Origin: Streptomyces sp. CB02261
GTDB lineage: Bacteria; Actinomycetota; Actinomycetes; Streptomycetales; Streptomycetaceae
Assembly: GCF_001905665.1 (NCBI RefSeq)
Contig: NZ_LIVX01000004.1
Location: 461,019 to 525,018 of the forward strand
Reading direction: 5' to 3'
Length of the DNA stretch: 64,000 nucleotides
The notes below the pieces were generated by a model, which worked only from the letters and a program-made list of their open reading frames with translations, searched no databases and was not told the origin of the DNA. The first letter of the stretch is position 1; each line of letters starts with the position of its first letter. This document shows, one piece after another, positions 1 to 7,985 of this stretch. The translations under genes and the position numbers were made by a program.

Positions 1-22
1 CCTTCCTCCGCACCCAGCGAAT

Positions 23-36
23 TCGAAGCGCTTCGA
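23..36. promoter_or_regulatory. Putative LacI-family operator, copy 1
   Basis: A perfect 14-bp palindrome TCGAAGCGCTTCGA with the central CG step typical of LacI-family operators. The same 14 bp recurs at 194-207 and 7637-7650, the latter upstream of the LacI regulator gene. That recurrence is the main reason to read it as that regulator's binding site. Confidence 0.7.
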
Positions 37-193
37 CAATCCCGTCCCGCATCGCGCCTGACCAGAGGTCTCTCACGCTCATGTCCTCGCCTTCGCGCCC
101 CAGTTGACCTGACTCGCAGGGGCTGAAACCGGTGGAGTTTATCGGGAACGACTCTTGCCGCGCCTGTGACGTTCACTTAACCTCGCAGCAATG

Positions 194-207
194 TCGAAGC
201 GCTTCGA
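194..207. promoter_or_regulatory. Putative LacI-family operator, copy 2, upstream of ABC importer
   Basis: The same palindrome TCGAAGCGCTTCGA, extended here to 16 bp (193-208, GTCGAAGCGCTTCGAC). It sits about 116 nt upstream of the solute-binding lipoprotein start, a plausible place for repression of the importer/GH95 operon. Confidence 0.75.
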
Positions 208-323
208 CTCACCCGTCGACAGCGCCCGGGGTTCGCCCCGCCCGCACCATCTCCACCACCGCCGCCGGCCGGCACCTCCGCGGTCGCCGTTTGTCCTGGC
301 GCGTGCCATGAAGGGTTGACGCA

Positions 324-2024
324 ATGACGCCGAACGCCGTCTCCAAGGGCTCCCGGACATCTCCCCCGAGCCGGCGGGGCTTCCTCGCCTCCACCGCCGT
401 CGCCGCCGCGGCGGTCGCGGGCGGCGCACCGCTGCTCACGGCCTGCGGCGGCGGAACGGACAACGGGAAGAAGGACGGCACCACCAGCGGCAAGGACGCG
501 GCGAAGCTCCTCCCCGCCTTCGTCCCCAGCACCGTCGTCGCCCCCGACATCGCCCCGAAGAACGGCTCGGCGGCCGGCTTCACCCGCGCCCTGCCGAGCG
601 CCCAGCTCAAGGCCTCCGTCGCCGCCAAGCGGGGCAAGGGCGGCGCCGTCACCATCATGGCCCCCTTCTGGGGACCCCCGCCCGCCCCCGGCAACCCGTA
701 CTACGCGGCCATGAACGAGGCCATCGGCGTCCGGGCGACCTGGCAGAACCAGGACGGGAACGTCTACGACCAGAAGCTCGGCGCCGTCCTCGCCTCCAGC
801 GAGATCCCCGACGTGGTCGTCGTCCCCGGCTGGAACCTCGGCGGCAAGATCCCCAGCGCCATCGACGCCAAGTTCGAGGACCTCGGCCCGTACCTCTCCG
901 GCGACAAGGTCAAGGCCTACCCCAACCTCGCGGCGATCCCCACCGACGCCTGGCAGCGCTCCCTGTTCGGCGGCAAGCTGCGCGGCCTGCCCATGCCGGC
1001 CTCCTACGTCACCAACATCGCGCCCTTCTACCGCAAGGACCTCTTCGAGGCGAAGGGCTGGCAACTCCCGCGGAGCGCCGACGAGTTCCTGGCCCTCGCC
1101 AAGGAGATCACCAGCGCCAGGGCCAAGGTGTGGGCCTGCGGGGACATGACCTGGACGGCGTACAACATGTTCGGCGTGCTGTCCGGCAGCGACAAGGCGC
1201 TCGGCTGGCACCTGGTCGACGGCAAGATGATCAACCGTATCGAGACCCCCGAGTACCTCGAAGCCCTGGAGTGGACCCGCAAGCTCTACGACGCCGGGGT
1301 CGTCCACCCCGACGAGAAGACCCAGAACCAGGGGGACACCGGCAACCGCTTCACCGCCGGCCAGTGTCTGATCTACAACAACGACCTCTCCCACTGGTAC
1401 GCCAAGTCCTCCGAACAGGCTGCGCAGAACCCGTCGTTCGCCATGGGCGCGATGGACATCCCCGGCCACGCGGGCGGGCTGCCGAAGCTGTGGGCCACCA
1501 ACCCGGCCAACATCTGGGCGTTCGTCAGGAAGGGCAGCTCCAAGGCGGTGATCGAGGACGTCCTCGCCATCGCCGACTTCACCGCCGCCCCTTACGGCAC
1601 CAAGGAGCGGATGCTCACCGACTACGGCGTCGAGGGCGTCCACCACACCGTCGAGGACGGCTTGCCGGTCAAGACCGACCAGGGGAACCAGGAGGTCAGC
1701 AGCTCCTGGATGTTCGTCGCGAGCCCCGCCCCCTACATCGCCCACCCCGACACCCCCGACGTCACCCGGGCCATGATCGAGTGGCAGCAGCGCATGGGCG
1801 CCGTCACCTCCAAGTCCTCCTTCTACGGCATGACCGTCACCGAGCCGTCCCGGTGGACCGGACTCATGAACGACTTCGAGCAGCTGGAGAAGGACGTCGT
1901 CCGCGGCCGCAAGAAGGTCTCCGACATGCAGCAGGCCGTCTCCGAGTGGAAGACGAAGGGCGGCGACCAGCTCCGCGACTGGTACCGCAAGCTCCTCGAC
2001 GCCACCGGCTCCGCGGCGAGCTGA
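324..2024 (+). CDS. Extracellular carbohydrate-binding lipoprotein of an ABC importer
   Basis: A 566-aa extracellular solute-binding protein of the large LplA/YtcQ-like class, which captures oligosaccharides for a two-permease importer. The N-terminus has a twin-arginine signal (SRRGFLA, residues 16-22), a hydrophobic Ala/Val stretch and a lipobox LLTAC with Cys41 as the lipidation site, so export is predicted by Tat followed by membrane anchoring. It is the first gene of a tight operon with two permeases (2-nt and GTGA junctions). No ATPase gene is nearby, as is common in Streptomyces, where MsiK serves many sugar importers. The substrate is not readable from the sequence; the downstream GH95 enzyme suggests a fucose/galactose-containing glycan. 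Confidence 0.9.
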   Translation: MTPNAVSKGSRTSPPSRRGFLASTAVAAAAVAGGAPLLTACGGGTDNGKKDGTTSGKDAAKLLPAFVPSTVVAPDIAPKNGSAAGFTRALPSAQLKASVAAKRGKGGAVTIMAPFWGPPPAPGNPYYAAMNEAIGVRATWQNQDGNVYDQKLGAVLASSEIPDVVVVPGWNLGGKIPSAIDAKFEDLGPYLSGDKVKAYPNLAAIPTDAWQRSLFGGKLRGLPMPASYVTNIAPFYRKDLFEAKGWQLPRSADEFLALAKEITSARAKVWACGDMTWTAYNMFGVLSGSDKALGWHLVDGKMINRIETPEYLEALEWTRKLYDAGVVHPDEKTQNQGDTGNRFTAGQCLIYNNDLSHWYAKSSEQAAQNPSFAMGAMDIPGHAGGLPKLWATNPANIWAFVRKGSSKAVIEDVLAIADFTAAPYGTKERMLTDYGVEGVHHTVEDGLPVKTDQGNQEVSSSWMFVASPAPYIAHPDTPDVTRAMIEWQQRMGAVTSKSSFYGMTVTEPSRWTGLMNDFEQLEKDVVRGRKKVSDMQQAVSEWKTKGGDQLRDWYRKLLDATGSAAS

Positions 2025-2026
2025 CC

Positions 2027-3079
2027 GTGAGCACGCTCGACACCCGGAGAGCCGACCCGGCCGCGCGGGCCACCGCCGGCCGGCCCCCGCGCGGCGACCG
2101 CCGGGGCCGCCGCCAGCGCCGTACGGACCGCCGCCGGAGCCGTACGGACGGGCGCGTCCCGCTCGGCCGGCGGCTCCGGCGCGACCGGACCCTCCTCCTC
2201 ATGACCGTCCCGGCCCTCGCCCTCGTCGTCGTCTTCCACTACGTCCCGATCCTGGGGAACGTGGTCGCCTTCCAGGACTACGACCCGTACGTCTCGACCA
2301 ACGGCGTCACCGCCGTCCTGGAGAGCCCATGGGTCGGACTCGCCCAGTTCGAACGGGTCTTCTCCGACCCCGGGTTCTGGCACGCCGTCGAGAACACCCT
2401 CGTCCTCTTCCTCCTCCAGCTGCTGCTCTTCTTCCCGGTGCCCATCGCGCTCGCCCTGCTGGTCAACAGCGTCCTGCGGCCCCGGGTCAGGGCGGTCGTC
2501 CAAGCCGTCCTGTACCTGCCGCACTTCTTCTCCTGGGTGCTCGTCATCACGGTCTTCCAGCAGATCCTGGGCGGGGCCGGCATCATCGCGCAGACCCTCC
2601 GACAGCACGGCTACGAGGGCTTCGACCTCATGACCGACCCGGGGATCTTCAAGTTCCTCGTCACCGCCGAGGGCATCTGGAAGGACGCGGGCTGGGGCGT
2701 CATCGTCTTCCTCGCCGCGCTCGCCGCCGTCAACCAGGACCTGTACGAGGCCGCCGCCATGGACGGCGCCGGGCGGTGGCGCCGGATGTGGCACGTCACC
2801 CTGCCCGCCCTGCGGCCCGTCATCGCGCTGCTGCTCGTCCTCCGCGTCGGCGACGCACTGACCGTCGGCTTCGAACAGCTGCTGCTCCAGCGCGACGCCG
2901 TCGGGCCGGGTGCGGCCGAGGTCCTCGACACCTTCGTGTGGTGGACCGGCCTGCGCAGCCAGGACTTCAGCTACGCGGCCGCCGCCGGTCTCGTCAAGGG
3001 TGTCGTCGGCCTCGTCCTCGTCCTGTCGGCGAACAAGATGGCCCACCTCATGGGCGAGCAGGGGGTGTACCGGAAGTGA
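2027..3079 (+). CDS. Sugar ABC transporter permease (LplB-like)
   Basis: A roughly 350-aa inner-membrane permease of the carbohydrate MalF/LplB class. The GTG at 2027 lies 2 nt after the lipoprotein stop. The N-terminus is a long, very Arg-rich cytoplasmic extension (about residues 1-60), followed by hydrophobic segments starting near LLLMTVPALALVVVFHYVP. The EAA-type loop that contacts the ATPase is visible as YEAAAMDGAGRWRRMWHVTLP. It is translationally coupled to the next permease by a GTGA overlap. It would form the transmembrane channel with the following gene and depend on an ATPase encoded elsewhere. Confidence 0.9.
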   Translation: MSTLDTRRADPAARATAGRPPRGDRRGRRQRRTDRRRSRTDGRVPLGRRLRRDRTLLLMTVPALALVVVFHYVPILGNVVAFQDYDPYVSTNGVTAVLESPWVGLAQFERVFSDPGFWHAVENTLVLFLLQLLLFFPVPIALALLVNSVLRPRVRAVVQAVLYLPHFFSWVLVITVFQQILGGAGIIAQTLRQHGYEGFDLMTDPGIFKFLVTAEGIWKDAGWGVIVFLAALAAVNQDLYEAAAMDGAGRWRRMWHVTLPALRPVIALLLVLRVGDALTVGFEQLLLQRDAVGPGAAEVLDTFVWWTGLRSQDFSYAAAAGLVKGVVGLVLVLSANKMAHLMGEQGVYRK

Positions 3080-3993
3080 ACCAGCGTCCCAGGTCCCGGT
3101 GGGCGGCGCCCGCCCGACCCGTCTGGGAGGAGCCGCCCGGCAGGGCGGGCCTCGCCGCCAAGGGCGCGGTCCTCGTCCTCGCCTGCCTCGCGGTCCTCTT
3201 CCCGCTGTGGATCGTGGTGGTCACCAGCCTCTCCTCCAAGAAGACGATCACGGAGACCGGCGGTCTGGTGATCGTCCCCAGGGACCTCACCTTCATCGCC
3301 TACCAGGAACTCCTCGGCGGCGGGCAGGTCACCCGCGCCGCCGTCGTCAGCGTCCTCGTCACCCTGACCGGCACGCTCTTCTCGATGGCCGTGTCGATCC
3401 TCTGCGCGTACGGACTCTCCCGGCCCGGCTCGCTCGGCCACCGCTTCATCCTGCTGACCCTGATGGCCACCATGTTCTTCGGGGCCGGCCTCATCCCCAC
3501 GTACCTGCTGGTGCAGACGCTCGGGCTGACCGACACCTATCTCGCGCTGATCCTCCCGAGCGCCGTCAGTGTCTTCAACATCCTCGTCCTGCGCGGCTTC
3601 TTCATGGGGGTCTCACCCGAACTCGTCGACAGCGCCCGTATCGACGGCGCGGGAGACCTGCGGATCCTCTGGCAGATCGTGATGCCGCTCTCCCGGGCGG
3701 TCATCGCCGTCATCACCCTGTTCTACGCGGTCGGCTACTGGAGCGCCTGGTTCAACGCCTCCATCTACCTCAGCGACCAGAACATGATGCCGTTGCAGAA
3801 CGTCCTCATCCAGCTCGTGCAGAAGCAGGAGATCCCCGTCGGCCTCGGCCAGGCCGTGAAGGCGGGGAACCTCTCCGGACTCGCGGTCCAGATGGCCGTC
3901 ATGGTCCTCGCCCTGCTCCCCGTCGCCGTCCTCTCGCCCCTCGTCCAGAAGCACTTCAGGAAGGGCATGCTCACCGGCGCCGTCAAGGGCTGA
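3076..3993 (+). CDS. Carbohydrate ABC transporter permease (LplC/YtcP-like)
   Basis: A 305-aa second permease of the importer, MalG/LplC type. The start is the GTG at 3076, whose GTGA overlaps the upstream stop, indicating translational coupling. Several transmembrane segments are evident, beginning with a hydrophobic run after KGAVLVLACLAVLFPLW. The conserved EAA loop reads SPELVDSARIDGAGDLRILW. The C-terminus QKHFRKGMLTGAVKG matches the classic ending of this permease family. The GH95 hydrolase gene follows 37 nt downstream and is likely co-transcribed. Confidence 0.9.
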   Translation: MNQRPRSRWAAPARPVWEEPPGRAGLAAKGAVLVLACLAVLFPLWIVVVTSLSSKKTITETGGLVIVPRDLTFIAYQELLGGGQVTRAAVVSVLVTLTGTLFSMAVSILCAYGLSRPGSLGHRFILLTLMATMFFGAGLIPTYLLVQTLGLTDTYLALILPSAVSVFNILVLRGFFMGVSPELVDSARIDGAGDLRILWQIVMPLSRAVIAVITLFYAVGYWSAWFNASIYLSDQNMMPLQNVLIQLVQKQEIPVGLGQAVKAGNLSGLAVQMAVMVLALLPVAVLSPLVQKHFRKGMLTGAVKG

Positions 3994-4030
3994 GCCCACC
4001 CCGAAGCCCTCACCTCCCAGGGAGAGCCCG

Positions 4031-6322
4031 ATGCCGAGCCCCGACGACATGACCCGAACGCGCCGCGCCCGCGGGACCGCGGCCGGAACCGGGACCGGTC
4101 CTGGCGGCGAGGAGGCGTCCGTCCGCCACGGCACCTGGGAACCGGCGCCCGCCGCCCGCTGGGAGGACGCCTTCCTCGCCGGAAACGGCCGGCACGGCGC
4201 GCTGGTCTTCGGCGACCCCGAGGACGACCGGCTGATCGTCACCCACCACACCCTCGTACGGCCGAACAACCCGCCCGGCACCACCGCGCCGCCCCGGCTC
4301 GCCGCCGCACTGCCCGCCCTCCAGGACGCCCTGCTCGCGGGTGACCGGTGGGCCGCCGACGAATTCACGGACGGGCGGCCGCTGCGCTGGGTGCGGCCCT
4401 TCCACCCCGGGTTCCTGACCCGGATCCGCCGTGCGCCCGCCGTCCCCGCCCTCCCCGTGCGCCGCGCCGTCGACTTCGCGACCGGGGTCGTCTCCTGCCG
4501 GTACGGGGAGCGGCGGGCGGAGGTCTTCGTCTCCCGCGCCGACGACGTCATCGTCCAGTACGTGACCTCCCCCGGCCCCGTCGTCGAGATCGAGCTCGAC
4601 CACCGGCTCCCCGGCGTCCCCGCCGACCTCGGGGCCGGCCGCGGCGTCGCCACCGCCCGCGGGGAGACCGTCCTCACCCTGCGGGCCCGCTACCCCGGCA
4701 GCACCGCCGGCTACACCGGCCTCACCCTCCTGCTCACCGACACCGGACGCACCACCGTCACGGCCTCCGGCATCCGCGTCGAAGGTGCCGAGCGGCTGCT
4801 GCTCCTCACCCGGGTACGGCGGCACGAGGGGGATCTCGACCCGACCGGGGAGACAGAGGCCCTGCGGACTTTGGCGGGTGGCGGGTCGTCCGCCGACCCC
4901 GCCTCCCTCCACGCCCGGCTGCTCGCCCGTCACACCGCCCTGCACGGCGCCGCCTACCGGCGTGTCACCCTCGACCTCGGCGCGGACGAGACCGAACGGG
5001 CCCTGCCGGGCTCGGCCCTGCTGCGCCGGCCCGACAGCACCGCCCTCCTGGAACGCCTCTTCGCCGCGGGCCGTTACCACCTGCTCTCCTCCTCCGGTAC
5101 GGGTCCGCCCCGGCTCACCGGCCTCTGGACGGGCGACTGGGAGACGGCCTGGTCGGGGGCGTACACCACCGACGCCAACCTCAACCTCCAGACAGCGTCC
5201 GCCGTCGCCGCCGACCTCCCCGAGGTGACGGACGCCCACGCGGCCCTGCTGCACGGGCAGGCGGGGGACTGGCGGGACAACGCCCGCGCGATCTTCGGCG
5301 CCCGTGGCGTCGTCGCCCCCGCCCACACGGACGGCGTCTCCGGGCACGCGTACCACTTCAGCCGGGAATACCCCCTCCACCTGTGGACGGCGGGTGCCGA
5401 CTGGCTCCTCAAGCCGCTCCTCGACGCCGAGGAGGCGAGCGGACGGCAGGACCCCAGGACGACGGAACTCCTCGCCGAACTGGCGCTCTTCTACGAGGAC
5501 TTCCTCACCCGCACCGGTCCCGACGGGCGGATCGCGATCGTCCCCTCCTACTCGCCGGAGAACCGGCCGCGCGGAGGGAGCGCGGGCGCGGTCAACGCCA
5601 CCATGGACATCGCCGCCGCCCGGCACGCCCTGCGCGCCGCCGCCGACCGCGCCCCGGCGCGGGACGCGGCCCGCCTGCGGGCGCTCGCCGACCGGCTCCC
5701 GGAGTACCGGGTCAACGACGACGGAGCGCTCGCCGAGTGGGCCCGGCCCGGACTCCGCGACCGCTACGACCACCGGCATCTCAGCCACCTCTACCCCGTC
5801 TGGCCGCTGGACGAGATCAACCCGTACGACACCCCCGCCCTCGCCGCGGCCGCCCGGCGCGCCCTCGAACTCCGGGGCACCGAGAACGACTCGGCCCACG
5901 GGCACCTCCACCACGGCCTGATCGCGGCCCGGTTGGGGGACGCCGGGCGCACGGGCGCCGCGCTGGCGCGCGTCCTCACCGGCGACCACTTCCACGACTC
6001 CCTGATGAGCGCGCACTACCCGGCCCGCGACGTCTACAACGCCGACGCCGCCCACGCCCTGCCCGCGCTCCTCGTCGAGGCCCTCGTCCAGTCCGCGCCC
6101 GGACGGCTCGTCCTGCTGCCCGCGCCACCGGACCGGTGCCCACGCGGCCGGCTCACGGGCGTCCGGACCCGCTTCGGCGCCCGCCTGGACCTGACGTGGT
6201 CACCGGGGTCGTACCGCGCGGTCCTCCGTCCCGACCGGGACGCGGACATCGACCTCAGGTCCCCGACGGGCACGACCCGCCTCGCACTGCGCGCGGGCGA
6301 GGAACGGACGCTCGGCTCCTGA
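4031..6322 (+). CDS. Glycoside hydrolase family 95-like enzyme (alpha-L-fucosidase/galactosidase type)
   Basis: A 763-aa intracellular glycosidase with no signal peptide. The N-terminal part resembles the GH95 beta-sandwich (WEDAFLAGNGRHGALVFGD). The (alpha/alpha)6-barrel region shows family hallmarks: PSYSPENRP, HRHLSHLYPVWPL and the late ENDSAHGHLHHGLIAARL. GH95 enzymes hydrolyse alpha-1,2-L-fucosyl or alpha-L-galactosyl linkages; which applies here is not decided by sequence. It sits at the end of the importer operon, so the probable role is trimming imported oligosaccharides in the cytoplasm. It converges with the LacI regulator gene. Confidence 0.82.
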   Translation: MPSPDDMTRTRRARGTAAGTGTGPGGEEASVRHGTWEPAPAARWEDAFLAGNGRHGALVFGDPEDDRLIVTHHTLVRPNNPPGTTAPPRLAAALPALQDALLAGDRWAADEFTDGRPLRWVRPFHPGFLTRIRRAPAVPALPVRRAVDFATGVVSCRYGERRAEVFVSRADDVIVQYVTSPGPVVEIELDHRLPGVPADLGAGRGVATARGETVLTLRARYPGSTAGYTGLTLLLTDTGRTTVTASGIRVEGAERLLLLTRVRRHEGDLDPTGETEALRTLAGGGSSADPASLHARLLARHTALHGAAYRRVTLDLGADETERALPGSALLRRPDSTALLERLFAAGRYHLLSSSGTGPPRLTGLWTGDWETAWSGAYTTDANLNLQTASAVAADLPEVTDAHAALLHGQAGDWRDNARAIFGARGVVAPAHTDGVSGHAYHFSREYPLHLWTAGADWLLKPLLDAEEASGRQDPRTTELLAELALFYEDFLTRTGPDGRIAIVPSYSPENRPRGGSAGAVNATMDIAAARHALRAAADRAPARDAARLRALADRLPEYRVNDDGALAEWARPGLRDRYDHRHLSHLYPVWPLDEINPYDTPALAAAARRALELRGTENDSAHGHLHHGLIAARLGDAGRTGAALARVLTGDHFHDSLMSAHYPARDVYNADAAHALPALLVEALVQSAPGRLVLLPAPPDRCPRGRLTGVRTRFGARLDLTWSPGSYRAVLRPDRDADIDLRSPTGTTRLALRAGEERTLGS

Positions 6323-6459
6323 GCGCACGGCAGGGGACCGGCAGGTCCCGAGGACACGCGCGGGGACGGGCGGTCTCCCGGAGTGCGCGCACGGACCGGC
6401 GCGTGCCGGCTCCCGAGGAACGCGAACCACCTCGCGCCGCGCGGGTGACGCGTCGGCGC

Positions 6460-7488
6460 TCAGCTCCCGAGCGTCCGTGGCGAGGGTCCCGAGCTGTCCC
6501 GTACGGTCAGCTCGGGCGTGAGGAGTTCGACTCCGACGGCGTCCTCCGCCTCCGGCCGGGCCAGGCGGGCGACGAGCCGCTCGACCGCCCTGCGGCCCAG
6601 CTCCTGCGCCGGGATCGCCACCGAGCTCACCGCCACCGAGGCCTGGGCCGCGATCTGGTCCGCGCAGACCGCGACCACCGACACGTCCTCCGGTACGGCC
6701 CTGCCCGTGCGCCGCAGCAGCGTGAGCAGCGGCTCGACCGCCGTCTCGTTCTGCACGACGAAGGCACTGGTCGCCGGCCGCTCGTCGAAGATCCGGGCGA
6801 GCACGCCCGCCACGGCGTCGTGGCCGCCCTCGCAGGGCCGGTGCAGCAGCCGCACCCCGAGCCCGGCCGCCCGGTCGCGCAGCCCGCGCAGGGTCCGTTC
6901 GGCGAAGCCCGTGTGCCGGGCGTAGACACCGGGGGACTCGCCGATCACCGCGATCTCCCGGTGTCCGAGACCGGCCAGGTGCTCGACGCAGAGCGCGCCG
7001 GCCGCCGCGAAGTCCAGGTCGACGCAGTTCAGCCCCCCGGGATCGGCGGGCATGCCGACCAGGACGGCCGGCGGGCCCTCCGCGCGCAGCACCGGCAGCC
7101 GCTCGTCGTCGAGTTGCACGTCCATCAGGATCACCGCCTCGGCGAGCCCGCTGCCGGTGACCCGGCGCAGCGCCGCCGGGCCCTCCTCCCCGGTGAGGAG
7201 CAGGACGTCGTAGCCGTGGGCCCGGGCGGCGGTCGCGACGGCGACCGCGATCTCCAGCATCACCGGGACGTACATGTCGGTGCGCAGCGGCACCATGAGC
7301 GCGATGATCCGCGAACGGCTGCTGGCGAGCGCGCGGGCGCCGGCGTGGGGCTGGTAGCCGAGCCGGTCGATGCTCTCCCGCACCCGCTGCCGGGTGTCGT
7401 CCGAGATGGGCCGCTTGCCGCTGAGGACGTAGCTCACCGTGCTGGCCGACACCCCGGCGTGCCGGGCGACCTCGGCAAGCGTGACCAT
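6460..7488 (-). CDS. LacI-family transcriptional regulator
   Basis: A 342-aa LacI/GalR repressor. The N-terminal HTH reads VTLAEVARHAGVSASTVSYVLSG with the hinge helix region YQPHAGARALAS, followed by a periplasmic-binding-protein-like effector domain to about residue 330. It is convergent with the GH95 gene. The palindrome TCGAAGCGCTTCGA lies 149-162 nt upstream of its start and also in front of the importer operon, so it probably represses both and is released by a sugar ligand. A degenerate half-site lies nearer the start at 7516-7529. Confidence 0.92.
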   Translation of the reverse strand: MVTLAEVARHAGVSASTVSYVLSGKRPISDDTRQRVRESIDRLGYQPHAGARALASSRSRIIALMVPLRTDMYVPVMLEIAVAVATAARAHGYDVLLLTGEEGPAALRRVTGSGLAEAVILMDVQLDDERLPVLRAEGPPAVLVGMPADPGGLNCVDLDFAAAGALCVEHLAGLGHREIAVIGESPGVYARHTGFAERTLRGLRDRAAGLGVRLLHRPCEGGHDAVAGVLARIFDERPATSAFVVQNETAVEPLLTLLRRTGRAVPEDVSVVAVCADQIAAQASVAVSSVAIPAQELGRRAVERLVARLARPEAEDAVGVELLTPELTVRDSSGPSPRTLGS

Positions 7489-7515
7489 CCGTTCTCCCCG
7501 CGGGCAGTGACTGAG

Positions 7516-7529
7516 GCGAATCGCTTCGA
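7516..7529. promoter_or_regulatory. Degenerate LacI operator near the regulator start
   Basis: The sequence GCGAATCGCTTCGA shares the complete right half (CGCTTCGA) with the three perfect palindromes but diverges in the left half. It lies 28-41 nt upstream of the LacI start, overlapping the probable promoter, which is a good position for autoregulation. Confidence 0.45.
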
Positions 7530-7636
7530 CGACGTCTGTCGAGCTCCGGTCGAATCCGTCGGACGATCACGTCGACAGGCTCAGCGAGACCGTAACGCGC
7601 AGGAGTTGACGTGTCCAGAGATCGTGCTCAGACAGA

Positions 7637-7650
7637 TCGAAGCGCTTCGA
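7637..7650. promoter_or_regulatory. Putative LacI-family operator, copy 3, upstream of lacI-type gene
   Basis: A perfect TCGAAGCGCTTCGA palindrome (flanked as ATCGAAGCGCTTCGAC) in the intergenic region upstream of the LacI regulator, identical to the sites at 23-36 and 194-207. It supports autoregulation and co-regulation with the ABC operon. Confidence 0.7.
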
Positions 7651-7671
7651 CACGGAAGGTCTCGTGGGGGA

Positions 7672-7985
7672 TCGTGGCCGCCCGGACGGTTCGCCGCGGG
7701 CCCTCGTGGTGGTCGGTCCGGTCCGCGTGCGGGGTGCGTGGCCGCCTGGGCGGTCCGCCGCGGGCCCCCGCGCTGGCAGACCCCGGCCCGGGTCCAGCGG
7801 GGGCCCGTGGCCGCCCGGACGGTTCGCCGCGGGCCCTCGTGGTGGTCGGTCCGGCTCGCGTGCGGGGTGCGTGGGCGCCCGGGCGGTCCGCCTCAGGCCC
7901 CCCGCCGGCGGACCCGGCCCGGGTTCCGCGGGGGACCGTGGCTGCCCGGACCGTTCGCCTCAGGCCCCCGCCGCGGCGGACCCGG
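7672..7985. repeat. Imperfect tandem array of about 65-bp GC-rich units
   Basis: Five imperfect units of roughly 62-68 bp follow one another, each opening with a variant of GTGGCCGCCCGGACGGTTCG followed by a CGGGCCC- or CAGGCCC-rich tail. Units 1 and 3 are nearly identical (around 7676 and 7808), giving a higher-order period of about 132 bp. The last unit runs into the 3' end of the ROK gene, whose stop is at 7960, and supplies its final codons. I see no gene in the array; ORFs crossing it are low-complexity. Confidence 0.75.

Larger units (their letters stand above)
1..323. other. Intergenic leader upstream of the ABC importer operon
   Basis: I see no convincing gene in this stretch. It holds two copies of the palindrome TCGAAGCGCTTCGA (23-36 and 194-207), listed separately as putative LacI operators. 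The second is about 116 nt upstream of the lipoprotein start. The first lies far enough left that it may serve a gene outside the window. Short ORFs on either strand here are arginine-rich shadows. Confidence 0.6.

Noticed and set aside
104..132. Sigma-70-like promoter with TTGACC at 104-109 before the ABC operon
   Set aside because: No acceptable -10 hexamer occurs at 16-19 nt spacing, so the promoter cannot be placed.
7672..7985. CRISPR array suspected from regular repeats before the ROK gene
   Set aside because: Units are contiguous, diverged and about 65 bp with no unique spacers, and no cas genes are present.
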